From contig NZ_JACYXZ010000001.1 in the NCBI RefSeq assembly GCF_014842875.1, positions 744,001-808,000 of the forward strand: a stretch of DNA of 64,000 nt. The letters run 5' to 3'. A program made the translations under genes and the position numbers. Shown in pieces: positions 55,044-63,609 of this stretch (positions are counted from its first letter, which is position 1; every line of letters begins with the position of its first letter). The notes beneath the pieces were generated by a model. The model had not been told where the DNA came from and did no database searches. It saw only the letters and a program-made list of their open reading frames with translations. This DNA comes from Nocardioides donggukensis. GTDB lineage: Bacteria > Actinomycetota > Actinomycetes > Propionibacteriales > Nocardioidaceae.

Positions 55044-55688
55044 CTACGGCGCCAACGGCTCCCAGCCGGCGGCTCCGACGACGACCATCCGGGCCTGGCG
55101 GCGCAGGGTCAGCTCGATGGCGGCGCGCACGTCCGGGTGGCCGGCCTCGGTGCTGACCAGCTCGGCGGCGGCCGCGACCATGAGGTCGACGAACAGGCCG
55201 GCGAGGACGGCCAGGTCGGTGGGCCCCCACCGCTCCAGCCCGGGCATGCCGGCCAGGTCGGTGGCCAGCTCCCGCTCGATGCCGTCCAGCTCGCGCGCGA
55301 TGGCGTCCCGGACCACCGGCACCCCGCCGTACCGCTCGCGGGCGATGAAGCGGAAGTGCGTGGGGTGCGCGTCGAGCTGCGCGCACAGCACGTCGACCGA
55401 GGCGTCGATGAGCTCGTCCGGCGGCGGGGCGTCGCGGCGGACCTCGCGGATCATCGCCCGCAGCGTCGCGAAGGACTCGTCCACGAGCGCCAGCCCGAGC
55501 TCGTCGAGGGTGGAGAAGTGCCGGTAGAAGGCGGTCGGGACGATGCCGACCTCCTTGGTGAGTCGGCGCAGGCTCAGCGAGGCGAAGCCCTCGTCCACCA
55601 GCAGGTCCAGTGCGGCGTCGAGGATCGCCCGCCGGGTGCGCTCCTTGCGCGCCTGGCGGGACCCCGGGGCGGCCGACTGGGTCGTCAC
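55044..55688 (-). CDS. TetR-family transcriptional regulator
   Basis: 214 aa. N-terminal helix-turn-helix at about residues 14-62: RRAILDAALDLLVDEGFASL and LTKEVGIVPTAFYRHFSTLD. The C-terminal ligand domain is helical (LFVDLMVAAAAELV). GTG 55688 lies 7 nt after a minus-strand TAGACT, so translation may be leaderless. It is divergent from a 77-aa gene across 55 bp; autoregulation and control of that gene are plausible. The ligand is unknown. Confidence 0.9.
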   Translation of the reverse strand: MTTQSAAPGSRQARKERTRRAILDAALDLLVDEGFASLSLRRLTKEVGIVPTAFYRHFSTLDELGLALVDESFATLRAMIREVRRDAPPPDELIDASVDVLCAQLDAHPTHFRFIARERYGGVPVVRDAIARELDGIERELATDLAGMPGLERWGPTDLAVLAGLFVDLMVAAAAELVSTEAGHPDVRAAIELTLRRQARMVVVGAAGWEPLAP

Positions 55689-55695
55689 GCCGCGC

Positions 55696-55701
55696 AGTCT
55701 A
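55696..55701 (-). promoter_or_regulatory. leaderless-type -10 (TAGACT) for the TetR gene
   Basis: On the minus strand TAGACT is followed by seven bases and GTG 55688. Confidence 0.53.
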
Positions 55702-55743
55702 GGTTGTCGCGGGGCCCTCGGCTGCCCGAGGATGGGCCCCACC

Positions 55744-55977
55744 ATGACTCCCGAACGCGATCACATCAGCCGCGGCGAGATCCGCAAGGACGCCATCCAG
55801 GACTCCGTCGAGGCCACCGTCGGCGCGGTGGGCCAGGTGGGCGGCGTGCTCACGGGCGCGGTGCGCGACGTCGCCCGCACGCTCGGCGGGCTGGCGACCG
55901 AGCTGTTCGAGATCCGGGACGCCGCCCGCCGGGCACAGGCCGAGCACGAGCCGGACCCCGACGTCGACCGGGGCTGA
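55744..55977 (+). CDS. 77-aa uncharacterised helical protein
   Basis: ATG 55744 opens 77 codons. The sequence is amphipathic: a charged start (TPERDHISRGEIRKDAIQ), a glycine-spaced, weakly hydrophobic middle (ATVGAVGQVGGVLTGAVRDV) and a helical charged end (ATELFEIRDAARRAQAEHE). No family recognised. It is divergent from the TetR regulator, which may control it. A peripheral membrane or phasin-like role is conceivable but unsupported. Confidence 0.6.
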   Translation: MTPERDHISRGEIRKDAIQDSVEATVGAVGQVGGVLTGAVRDVARTLGGLATELFEIRDAARRAQAEHEPDPDVDRG

Positions 55978-56046
55978 GCACGGCGACGGCGCGGGGACCA
56001 GATGGTCCGCCGCGCCGCCGTCCGGCTCCCTCGTGGGTCGCTCCCG

Positions 56047-56826
56047 TCAGTTGACCGGGGGCATCTGCGTGGTGGCCGAGCCGGTGCCGGCCGAGCCGGT
56101 GCCGGCCGAGGTGGCTCCGGCCGAGGTGCCGCCGGACGCCCGGTGCTCCCGGGTGTCCTGCTCGAGCTGGCCGAGCCAGCCCTCCCAGCGTTGGCGCATC
56201 GGGCCGATCAGGCCACCGCCCACGCCGACGACCAGGATCCCGCCGATGGTGGCGAGCACCGCGATCAGCACCGGCAGCGTGACCGACAGGCCGATCCCGA
56301 CCTGGTTCAGCGCGGCGATGACGCCGAGCGCGATGATGAACCCGCCGACGATCTTCGTCAGCAGCGGTCCGTAGGAGAGCCCGCCGAGGCTGGCCCCCAT
56401 GATGTCCTTCACCGCGCCGGCGACGGCGGCGGCGACGATCAGGATGACGATGGCGACGAACGCCTTCGGCAGCCAGGCCACGATGTCGTTGATGATCGCG
56501 CTGACCGGGTTCGTCGGGCCGAACGCGGTCAGGGCCAGCTGCAGCCCGATCAGCAGGATGAAGTAGTAGACCAGCTTGGTGATCAGCGAGACCGGCTGGA
56601 TCTGCGCGTTGCGGAGGGTGTCGTCCACCCCGGCCCGGTCGAGCAGCCGCATGAAACCGATCTTCTCGAGCAGCAGCCCCACGGCCTTGGAGACCGCCTT
56701 GGCGATCAGCCAGGCGACGAGCAGGACGAGCAGGAACACCAGCAGCTTCGGCACGAAGCTGGCGATGGAGCTCCAGGCGTCGGTCAGCCCCGTCTCGACG
56801 TCGACGGCTTGGGTTGATCTGGACAT
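56047..56826 (-). CDS. MscS-related TM-helix-repeat membrane protein
   Basis: 259 aa. About five hydrophobic helices resembling the membrane part of small-conductance mechanosensitive channels: FVPKLLVFLLVLLVAWLIAK, GFMRLLDRAG, LVYYFILLIGLQLAL, AFVAIVILIVAAAVAGAVKD and VLIAVLATIGGILVVGVGGG. The cytosolic beta vestibule of MscS is absent, so a channel role is uncertain. The C-terminal tail carries Ser-Ala-Gly repeats encoded by 15-bp DNA repeats. ATG 56826 has GGGAGG just upstream. Confidence 0.83.
   Translation of the reverse strand: MSRSTQAVDVETGLTDAWSSIASFVPKLLVFLLVLLVAWLIAKAVSKAVGLLLEKIGFMRLLDRAGVDDTLRNAQIQPVSLITKLVYYFILLIGLQLALTAFGPTNPVSAIINDIVAWLPKAFVAIVILIVAAAVAGAVKDIMGASLGGLSYGPLLTKIVGGFIIALGVIAALNQVGIGLSVTLPVLIAVLATIGGILVVGVGGGLIGPMRQRWEGWLGQLEQDTREHRASGGTSAGATSAGTGSAGTGSATTQMPPVN
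56075..56128. repeat. 15-bp tandem repeats in the MscS-related gene tail
   Basis: GCCGAGCCGGTGCCG occurs twice exactly (56075-56089, 56090-56104) and continues as diverged copies. It encodes a Ser-Ala-Gly-Thr-Gly-type repeat in the C-terminal tail. Confidence 0.8.
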
Positions 56827-56916
56827 CTGACCTCCCGGACGAGAGTACGGATCCGCCCGGACGGGCGTCCGGGCTGATGCCTCGTACCCCACAAGTCCGT
56901 TTTCATCCCTCTGCCC

Positions 56917-56922
56917 TACCGT
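56917..56922 (+). promoter_or_regulatory. leaderless-type -10 (TACCGT) for the MpaB-like gene
   Basis: TACCGT, six bases (GTCCCC), then ATG 56929. Confidence 0.55.
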
Positions 56923-56928
56923 GTCCCC

Positions 56929-57825
56929 ATGAGGCTGTCGCTGCCGGCACCCGGCCGGCCGAGGATGCGCCGCGACCACTGGCGGGCCCGGAACGCCGCC
57001 CTCGACCCGCGGGTGGACTTCGTCGAGATCTACCGCAACCTCTCGTCGTACGAGTTCCCGTGGGACCTCAACCAGGCGCTGAGCTTCGCGCTCTTCCGCA
57101 CCTACGCCGTGCCGGGGATCGGTCGCCTGCTGGCCGAGACGGGGGAGTTCACCGAGCGCACCCAGAAGCGGTACGACGACACCGCGCTGCTGCTGGAGGT
57201 GCCGTTCGCGAAGGGCTTCGAGGACCCCGAGGCGCGCACCGCGATCCGGCGGATCAACCGGATGCACCGGGCCTACGACATCCCCGACCACGAGCTGCGC
57301 TACGTGCTGAGCACGTTCGTGGTGGTGCCGAAGCGCTGGCTCGACGACTACGGCAAGCGCCCGCTCGACGAGGGCGAGGTGGTCGCGTCAGTGGCCTACT
57401 ACCGCACGCTCGGCCGGCACCTCGGCATCCCCGACCTCCCGGAGTCCTTCGACGACTTCGCCACGCTGATGGACGACTACGAGGCCGAGCACTTCGGGTT
57501 CGACGCCGGCGCCCGGCGGGTCGCGGACGCCACCCTCGCCCTCATGCTCACCTTCCACCCGCGGCCGGCGGCGCGGCTGGTCGAGGTCTTCAGCCGGGCG
57601 CTGATGGACGAGCCGCTGCGGGAGGCGTTCGGCTACCGCGCGCCGCCGCCCGCGGTGGTCCGGCTCTCGCGGGCCGCGCTGCGGGCCCGGGGCCGGGTGC
57701 TGCGGGCGTTCCCGGCCCGGCGACGGGCCAGCGCCGTCGCCGACCTGCCGTGGGTCCGGTCCTACCCGGCGGGGTACGACGTGGCGCGCCTGGGGACCTT
57801 CCCGGACTGCCCTCGGAGAGTGTGA
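56929..57825 (+). CDS. MpaB-family oxygenase-like protein (DUF2236)
   Basis: 298 aa, helical. Family features are the N-terminal DPRVDFVEIYRNLSSYEFPW, the ALFRTYAVPGIGRLLAETGE segment, RINRMHRAYDIPDHELRYVL and a later helix with LMLTFHPRPAARLVEV. The group includes the heme latex-clearing oxygenases and the mycophenolic acid pathway enzyme MpaB; many actinobacterial members have no known substrate. No signal peptide. It is divergent from the MscS-related gene. Confidence 0.83.
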   Translation: MRLSLPAPGRPRMRRDHWRARNAALDPRVDFVEIYRNLSSYEFPWDLNQALSFALFRTYAVPGIGRLLAETGEFTERTQKRYDDTALLLEVPFAKGFEDPEARTAIRRINRMHRAYDIPDHELRYVLSTFVVVPKRWLDDYGKRPLDEGEVVASVAYYRTLGRHLGIPDLPESFDDFATLMDDYEAEHFGFDAGARRVADATLALMLTFHPRPAARLVEVFSRALMDEPLREAFGYRAPPPAVVRLSRAALRARGRVLRAFPARRRASAVADLPWVRSYPAGYDVARLGTFPDCPRRV

Positions 57826-57912
57826 CGCACCGCTTCCCATGAGGATTTCATCCCACCAGTCCCACAGGTCTACCCTCGTCCGACCGAACCCGTGGGGGGT
57901 GAGGGAGATTCC

Positions 57913-58368
57913 ATGCGCACCACCATCCGTCTTGCCGTCGCCGCCGCCAGCGCCCTGCTGGTCGTGGTCTCCGGACTCGGGCAGCCCGCACTCGCCGGCC
58001 CCGCCCAGCGCTACGCCAAGACCGCGATCCACAAGACCAACGTCGAACGCACCGACCGCAACCTGACCAGGCTCCGCGGCGGCGAGTGCCTGCAGCGCTT
58101 CGCCCGCCGCCAGGCCCGCCGCATGGCACGGCAGGAGCGGATGTTCCACCAGGACCTCGGCCCGATCATGCGCCGCTGCGGACTGCGCCGGGCCGGTGAG
58201 AACGTGGCCGCCGGCTACCCGGGCGGTAAGGCCGTCGTGCGCGGCTGGATGCGCTCGGACGGGCACCGGGCGAACATCCTCGAGCCGCGGTTCCGGGTGA
58301 TCGGGCTCGCGGCCCGCAAGGGCGACAACGGCGTCTGGTACGCCGCGCAGGTGTTCGGCCGGCACTGA
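57913..58368 (+). CDS. secreted CAP (SCP/PR1) domain protein
   Basis: 151 aa. A signal peptide (TTIRLAVAAASALLVVVSG, cleavage near ALAGPA) precedes a CAP domain: HKTNVERTDRNLTRL, CLQRFARRQARRMARQ, AGENVAAGYPGGKAVVRGWM and SDGHRANILEPRFRVIGLA. The usual histidine and Glu sites (QRMFHQ-like MFHQDLG and GENVA) are present. The protein is unusually rich in Arg. Bacterial CAP proteins are extracellular with unclear activity. ATG 57913 has GAGGGAG upstream. Confidence 0.9.
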   Translation: MRTTIRLAVAAASALLVVVSGLGQPALAGPAQRYAKTAIHKTNVERTDRNLTRLRGGECLQRFARRQARRMARQERMFHQDLGPIMRRCGLRRAGENVAAGYPGGKAVVRGWMRSDGHRANILEPRFRVIGLAARKGDNGVWYAAQVFGRH

Positions 58369-58379
58369 GCCGGTCGTCC

Positions 58380-58385
58380 TATACT
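58380..58385 (+). promoter_or_regulatory. -10 hexamer TATACT for the VWA surface protein
   Basis: TATACT lies in the 83-bp gap and would give a leader of about 60 nt to ATG 58452. No good -35 is seen. Confidence 0.48.
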
Positions 58386-58451
58386 CGCGGCGATTCGTCC
58401 GGCAGCGGCCGAGGGTGGCGCGCCGGTTGGCACCGACTCGGGGGTTCGTTG

Positions 58452-60332
58452 ATGACCGGCGCGACACCAGGCCCATCCCACAGTCCGACCTGCTGGCCGA
58501 CCCGATGGGCCCTCGCGCTCCTGATGGTCGCGCAGGCCGTCCTGATCGGGACCGTCCCGGCGGCTCCGACCGCCCGCGCGGCGGAGGAGGGCGCGGCAGA
58601 GCAGTCGCTGCTGCTCGTCCTCGACTCCTCCGGCTCGATGAAGGAGCCGGCCGGCGGCGGGCGGACCCGGTTCGCAGCCGCGACGCGCGCGCTGGACTCC
58701 GTGATCGGCGAGCTCCCGGGTGACCTGGCCGTCGGGCTGCGGGTCTACGGAGCGACGATCGCCGACGGCCCTGGCTCGTGCCGGGACTCCGAGCTGGTCG
58801 TCCCGGTCGGGCCGGTCGACGGGCGGTCGCTGCGGGCGGCGGTCGACCGGGCCGAGCCCACGGGCAACACCCCGTTGGCGTACTCGCTGGAGCAGTCCGT
58901 CGGGGATCTGCCCGAGGAGGGTCAGCGCACGATCGTGCTGGTCTCCGACGGTGAGGAGTCCTGCGGCGGCGATCCGTGCGCGGTCGCCCGCGACCTCTCC
59001 CAGCAGGGGCTCGACGTCCGGGTCGACGTGGTCGGCTTCCAGGTCGACGGCGCCGCCCGGGACCAGCTCACCTGCATCGCCCAGGCCGGCCGCGGCACCT
59101 ACTACGACGCGCCGGACGCGGCCGCGCTGACCAACCAGCTGGAGCGGCTCTCGGCCCGGACCGCCCGCGACTACCGGGCCGCGGGCACGCCCATCGAGGG
59201 CGCTCCGACGGCCGAGGGCGCGCCCAGCATCGAGCAGGGCCAGTACCTCGACACGATCGGCGACGGCGACGAGGTCGAGACCTACGCGATCGACGTACCC
59301 GAGGGCGCGACGCTGCACGCGGCCGCCACCATCCGCCCGACGACGCCAGGTCTCACCGACACCGAGTCGCTGGAGCTGCTGGTCACCGGGCCGGGGTCGA
59401 CCGCCGCCTGCGCCCGGGAGCGGGGCACCTCGCAGGGGGCGTTCGAGGTGCTCTCACCGGTGTCGGCGACGGTCCTGGTGGAGCCCGAGGACCTCGAGGC
59501 GTGCGGCCCGGGGCCGTACGTGATCACTGTGGAGCGCGGCAGCGGGAAGGGCGTGAAGCCGCTCGAGGTGGTCGTTGTCGTCGAGCCTGCGGTCACCGAC
59601 GCCGGCTCCCTCCCGCCGCCGGCGACCGAGCGGGACGCACGCGGGCGGCCGTCCGCTGCCGGTGGCGCGGAGCAGGTCGTCGGCGCCCCGTCGTACTCCG
59701 CGGCCCCGGTGCTCGAGCCGGGCGTCTACCGGGACACCATCCTGACCGGCGAGACCCTGATCTACGCCGCCGAGCTGGACTGGGGTCAGCAGCTGGCGTG
59801 CGAGGTGACCTACGGCCGCAGCCCTGCGGTGGACGAGGCGCTGGACTTCTCCGAGCCGCCGGTGTGGCTGAAGCTGTACAGCCCGACCCGCGGCGAGATC
59901 CGCGGCGACCCGACGGCGAACGTGCGCTACCGGGGTGACCGAGCGGTCTCGGAGCGCGCGACGAGCGTGCCGGTGCGGCACGCCAACCGGGACGCCGACG
60001 AGCCCGCCTACCGGACCGCGTCGATCCCGGGCACCTACTACTGCGCGACCTACCTCGGCGCCCGGCCGGACACCGGTGGTGGCGAGATCCCCCTGACGGT
60101 CACCGTCGACGTGCTGGGCGAGCCGACCGGCGCCCCGGCGTACGACGCGGGGTCGGCGCCGTCCGAGTCCGCCTCCGCGACGCCGGAGACGGGGGAGTCG
60201 GGGGAGTCGGGGGAGTCCGGTGACGCGGCTCCCGCGTCGGACTCCACCGGGCTGCTGCCCTGGGCGCTGGTGGCCCTCGCGCTGTTCGTTGTGGGCGGGG
60301 CCGTGGTGCTGGTGCGCGCCCGCCGTTCGTGA
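58452..60332 (+). CDS. membrane-anchored surface protein with VWA domain
   Basis: 626 aa. A signal peptide (WALALLMVAQAVLIGTVPAA) is followed by a von Willebrand A domain at about 50-235 with the MIDAS metal site DSSGSM, the Thr in NTPLAYSL and Asp in VLVSDGEESC. Two beta domains follow (VETYAIDVPEGATLHAAATI; YRDTILTGETLIYAAELDWG), then a Gly-Glu-Ser repeat, and a C-terminal helix LLPWALVALALFVVGGAVVL with RARRS, a membrane anchor facing out. Cysteines in the VWA domain (SCRDS, SCGGDPC, LTCIA) could pair. Possible adhesin; the Tad locus follows 226 bp later. Confidence 0.88.
   Translation: MTGATPGPSHSPTCWPTRWALALLMVAQAVLIGTVPAAPTARAAEEGAAEQSLLLVLDSSGSMKEPAGGGRTRFAAATRALDSVIGELPGDLAVGLRVYGATIADGPGSCRDSELVVPVGPVDGRSLRAAVDRAEPTGNTPLAYSLEQSVGDLPEEGQRTIVLVSDGEESCGGDPCAVARDLSQQGLDVRVDVVGFQVDGAARDQLTCIAQAGRGTYYDAPDAAALTNQLERLSARTARDYRAAGTPIEGAPTAEGAPSIEQGQYLDTIGDGDEVETYAIDVPEGATLHAAATIRPTTPGLTDTESLELLVTGPGSTAACARERGTSQGAFEVLSPVSATVLVEPEDLEACGPGPYVITVERGSGKGVKPLEVVVVVEPAVTDAGSLPPPATERDARGRPSAAGGAEQVVGAPSYSAAPVLEPGVYRDTILTGETLIYAAELDWGQQLACEVTYGRSPAVDEALDFSEPPVWLKLYSPTRGEIRGDPTANVRYRGDRAVSERATSVPVRHANRDADEPAYRTASIPGTYYCATYLGARPDTGGGEIPLTVTVDVLGEPTGAPAYDAGSAPSESASATPETGESGESGESGDAAPASDSTGLLPWALVALALFVVGGAVVLVRARRS
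60192..60218. repeat. three 9-bp tandem repeats in the VWA gene
   Basis: GGGGAGTCG occurs twice followed by GGGGAGTCC. It encodes Gly-Glu-Ser repeats in the stalk just outside the membrane anchor. Confidence 0.88.
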
Positions 60333-60335
60333 GCG

Positions 60336-60389
60336 AGGCTCTACGTTCTGCAGGTTCCGAGCCCCGGAATCCTGCAGAACGTAGAGCCT
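60336..60389. terminator. long inverted repeat (24-bp stem), terminator or palindromic element
   Basis: Arms 60336-60359 and 60365-60389 pair over 24 bp with a single unpaired base (T60370) and a 5-nt loop AGCCC. The outer 19 bp (AGGCTCTACGTTCTGCAGG) match exactly. It begins 3 bp after the VWA stop codon, a good place for a rho-independent terminator, but no U tract follows. The arm is less GC-rich than its surroundings, which also fits a dispersed palindromic element. Confidence 0.75.
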
Positions 60390-60558
60390 GCCCGCGGAGG
60401 GCGCGCGACGAGGGGCCCGACCGATCTCCCAGAGGGCACTCTGGACGACTGCTCCCACACCGGTCACGGCCCGTCCACAGGTTCGGATCCGAGGCCTTCC
60501 GGACCCGGCTCCGGCTGCGGTAGAACCGAGCCAGGAACCTCACTCGGACGGGGACCCG

Positions 60559-61809
60559 ATGTCGTCGACGTACGCCGATGCCCACGCATCGCTGCTGGAG
60601 AGCCTCGACGCGCTGGTGCGGGAGGCGGTGCGCCGGGACGGGGTGGATCCGCAGCGCGAGGCCGGGGTGGTCCGCCGGATCGCCGAGGATGTGGTCCGCA
60701 GCCACGACGAGCGCAGCCTGACCGGCCAGGTCGCCCGGGTGCCGGACCCGCCCGCGGTGGTCGGCGAGTTGGTGGCCAGGGTGTCCGGCTTCGGGCCGCT
60801 GCAGCCCTACCTCGACGACGCGAGCGTCGAGGAGGTGTGGATCAACGACCCCAGCCGGGTCTTCGTGGCCCGGGACGGGCGGCACGAACTGACCCCGACC
60901 GTGCTCACCGCGGCCCAGGTCGACGAGCTGGTCGAGCGGATGCTCAAGTCCAGCGGTCGCCGGATCGACCTGTCCCGGCCGTTCGTCGACGCGATGCTGC
61001 CCGAGGGGCACCGCCTGCACGTCGTCCTCGAGGGGATCTCGCGCGGCTTCACGGCCGTGAACATCCGCAAGTTCACCCTCCGCGCCAGCCGGCTCCCGGA
61101 CCTGGTCGAGCTCGGCACCCTGACCGCGCAGGTCGCACGGTTCCTCGACGCCAGCGTCCGGGCCGGGCTGAACATCCTGGTCGCCGGCGGGACTCAGGCA
61201 GGCAAGACGACGCTACTGAACTGCTTGGCCTCCTCGATCCCCGGCACCGAGCGGGTGGTCTCCGCCGAGGAGGTCTACGAGCTGCGCTTCCACCACCCCG
61301 ACTGGGTGCCGCTGCAGACCCGGCACTCCGGGCTCGAGGGCACCGGCGAGGTGCGGCTGCGCGACCTTGTCAAGGAGAGCCTGCGGATGCGGCCGAGCCG
61401 GGTGATCGTGGGCGAGGTGCGGGCCGAGGAGTGCCTCGACCTGCTGCTGGCCCTCAACGCCGGGCTGCCCGGGATGTGCACGCTGCACGCCAACAGTGCC
61501 CGCGAGGCCCTGGTGAAGATGTGCACGCTGCCGCTGCTGGCGGGGGAGAACATCGGCGCCCGGTTCGTCGTGCCCACGGTCGCGTCGAGCGTCGACCTGG
61601 TCGTCCACCTCGGCATCGACCACCAGGGCGCACGCCGGGTCAACGAGGTGGTCGCGGTCCCCGGGCGGGTGGAGACCGACGTCATCGAGGCGGAGTCGCT
61701 GTTCGTGCGGCAGGACGGCGAGCTGCGCCGGCAGGGCGGGATGCCGCCGCGCGTGGAGCTCTACGAGCGGCTCGGCCTGGACGTCCACGAGATCCTGGGG
61801 CAGGCCTGA
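60559..61809 (+). CDS. cpaF: Tad/Flp pilus assembly ATPase CpaF (TadA)
   Basis: 416 aa secretion ATPase that powers pilus extension and retraction. The N-domain contains FGPLQPYLDDASVEEVWIND. Walker A is VAGGTQAGKTTLLN (about 208-221), the Asp/Glu boxes follow (VSAEEVYELRFHHPDWVPLQ), Walker B is SRVIVGEVRAEECLDLLLAL, and the His box is GMCTLHANSAREALVKM. ATG 60559 has GGGGA upstream. It begins a run of five pilus genes with gaps of 1-21 bp or overlaps. The gap before it holds the long inverted repeat and perhaps a promoter. Confidence 0.95.
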   Translation: MSSTYADAHASLLESLDALVREAVRRDGVDPQREAGVVRRIAEDVVRSHDERSLTGQVARVPDPPAVVGELVARVSGFGPLQPYLDDASVEEVWINDPSRVFVARDGRHELTPTVLTAAQVDELVERMLKSSGRRIDLSRPFVDAMLPEGHRLHVVLEGISRGFTAVNIRKFTLRASRLPDLVELGTLTAQVARFLDASVRAGLNILVAGGTQAGKTTLLNCLASSIPGTERVVSAEEVYELRFHHPDWVPLQTRHSGLEGTGEVRLRDLVKESLRMRPSRVIVGEVRAEECLDLLLALNAGLPGMCTLHANSAREALVKMCTLPLLAGENIGARFVVPTVASSVDLVVHLGIDHQGARRVNEVVAVPGRVETDVIEAESLFVRQDGELRRQGGMPPRVELYERLGLDVHEILGQA

Positions 61810-61810
61810 C

Positions 61811-62665
61811 GTGGGCGCCCTGGTCGGGCTCGGGATCGGCCTCGGGCTGCTGCTCATCTGGTCGGCGTTCCACCTGCCGCGCACTCCGCGGGCCGAGCGT
61901 GCGGGGCCGCCCCGGCTCGCCGGGCTGCTCGCGCGGGCCGGGATCGCGGGTGTCAGCCCGGTCAGCTTCGGCGCGCTCTGCGTGGCGGTCGCGCTCGGCG
62001 CGTTCCTCGTGATGCAGGTCGTCTCCGGGACCCCGCCGGTGGCCGTCACCTTCGCGCTGATGGCGGGGTACCTCCCGGTGGCCGTGGTCTCCGGGCGGGC
62101 GCGTCGCCGGCAACGGGAGTTCGCCGACGTCTGGCCGGAGGCCGTCGACAACCTCGCCTCCGGGGTCCGGGCGGGGATGTCCCTGCCGGAGGCGCTGGCC
62201 GGGCTCGCGACCCGTGGGCCCGAGCCGCTGCGGCCGGCCTTCGCCTCCTTCGCGCTCGACTACCAGGTCACCGGACGGTTCGGCGACTCGCTCGACCGGC
62301 TCAAGCAGACCCTGTCCGACCCCGTCGGGGACCGGGTCGTGGAGGGGCTCAGGGTGGCCCGCGAGGTCGGTGGAGGTGAGCTGGGGCGCCTCCTGAGGAA
62401 CCTGTCCGGCTACCTGCGCGACGACGCCCGGACCCGCTCGGAGCTGGAGTCGCGCCAGGCCTGGACCGTGAACGGCGCCCGGCTCGCGGTGGCCGCGCCG
62501 TGGGTCGTGCTGTTCCTGCTGTCCTTCCAGCCGGAGGTCATCGAGCGGTACTCCTCGACCGCCGGCGTGGTGGTGCTCGCCGGTGGCGCGGCGAGCTGCC
62601 TGCTGGCCTACCGGGTGATGGTCCGGATCGGGCGTCTGCCGACGGAACGGCGGATCCTCGCGTGA
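61811..62665 (+). CDS. tadB: Tad pilus inner-membrane platform protein TadB
   Basis: 284 aa, type II secretion F-like. A membrane helix at the N-terminus (ALVGLGIGLGLLLIWSAF) is followed by two central helices (about 48-95), a cytosolic helical T2SSF domain (EFADVWPEAVDNLASGVRAG, SLPEALAGLATRGPEPLR, SLDRLKQTLSDP) and two C-terminal helices. GTG 61811 lies 1 bp after the cpaF stop. Its stop overlaps the tadC GTG. TadB and TadC form the platform on which CpaF acts. Confidence 0.92.
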   Translation: MGALVGLGIGLGLLLIWSAFHLPRTPRAERAGPPRLAGLLARAGIAGVSPVSFGALCVAVALGAFLVMQVVSGTPPVAVTFALMAGYLPVAVVSGRARRRQREFADVWPEAVDNLASGVRAGMSLPEALAGLATRGPEPLRPAFASFALDYQVTGRFGDSLDRLKQTLSDPVGDRVVEGLRVAREVGGGELGRLLRNLSGYLRDDARTRSELESRQAWTVNGARLAVAAPWVVLFLLSFQPEVIERYSSTAGVVVLAGGAASCLLAYRVMVRIGRLPTERRILA

Positions 62666-63588
62666 GCCCGGCGATGTGGGGCGGCCTGCTCGGGGGACTG
62701 GCGGCGTCCGGCTGCCTGCTGGTCGTGGTCCGGGTGCGGGCGATCCGACGCCCGGACCTGGCGATCCGGGTGCTGCCCTACCTGCGCGACCTGCCGGTGT
62801 CGGGGAGGGGGACCGATCAGCAGCCCGGCGGCGCCGTGCGTGGGGTCTTCGGCCCGGTCCTCCGGTCCGCCGCCGACGGGGTCGAGCGGGTGCTCGGCGG
62901 TGCCGCGACGGTGCGGCGTCGCCTCGAGCGGGCCGGCCTGGACCGGACCGTGACCGAGTTCCGCGTCGAGCAGGTGATCTGGGGCCTGGTCGGGTTCGCG
63001 GTGGCGGCGGCGGTCTCCATCCTGGAGAGCCTGGGGGACCCTCGTGGGGCGGTGTCGCTGCTGGTGTTCTGCGCCGCCGCGTTCGTGGCCGGGGTGATGC
63101 TGCGCGACCACCGGCTCGGCGCGGCCGTCCGGTCCCGGGAGCGGCAGGTGCTGGCCGAGTTCCCGGTCGTCGCCGAGCTGCTGGCGCTGGCGGTGGCGGC
63201 CGGGGAGAGCCCGGTCGCGGCCCTGGACCGCGTCGTACGCCGCAGCCGGGGTGCCCTCTCGGTGGACCTCGCCCGGGTCCTGGCCGAGATCCGCACCGGC
63301 CGGCCGGTGGGCCGGGCCTTCGACGGGCTCGCCGCGCGCACCGGCGTACCCCTCGTCGCCCGGTTCGCCGAGGGGATCGCCGTCGCCGTGGAGCGCGGCA
63401 CCCCGCTGGCCGACGTCCTGCACGCCCAGGCCGCCGACGTCCGCGAGGCCGGCCGTCGCGAGGTGATCGAGGCCGGGGCCCGCAAGGAGGTCCTGATGAT
63501 GGTGCCGGTGGTGTTCCTGGTGCTCCCGGTGACCATCGTCTTCGCGTTCTGGCCGGGCGTCATCGGGCTCAACCTGGTCACCCCATAG
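62662..63588 (+). CDS. tadC: Tad pilus inner-membrane platform protein TadC
   Basis: 308 aa, paralogous to TadB. N-terminal helix (WGGLLGGLAASGCLLVVVRV), paired helices at about 108-150 and the T2SSF cytosolic domain: EFPVVAELLALAVAAGESPV, DLARVLAEIRTGRPVGRAFD and EAGRREVIEAGARKEVLMMV, then the last helix VVFLVLPVTIVFAFWPG. GTG 62662 overlaps the tadB stop (GTGA). A stretch at about residues 45-60 (SGRGTDQQPGG) is a flexible loop. Confidence 0.92.
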   Translation: MSPAMWGGLLGGLAASGCLLVVVRVRAIRRPDLAIRVLPYLRDLPVSGRGTDQQPGGAVRGVFGPVLRSAADGVERVLGGAATVRRRLERAGLDRTVTEFRVEQVIWGLVGFAVAAAVSILESLGDPRGAVSLLVFCAAAFVAGVMLRDHRLGAAVRSRERQVLAEFPVVAELLALAVAAGESPVAALDRVVRRSRGALSVDLARVLAEIRTGRPVGRAFDGLAARTGVPLVARFAEGIAVAVERGTPLADVLHAQAADVREAGRREVIEAGARKEVLMMVPVVFLVLPVTIVFAFWPGVIGLNLVTP

Positions 63589-63609
63589 GGAAGGGAAGTG
63601 TTGTCGGAC

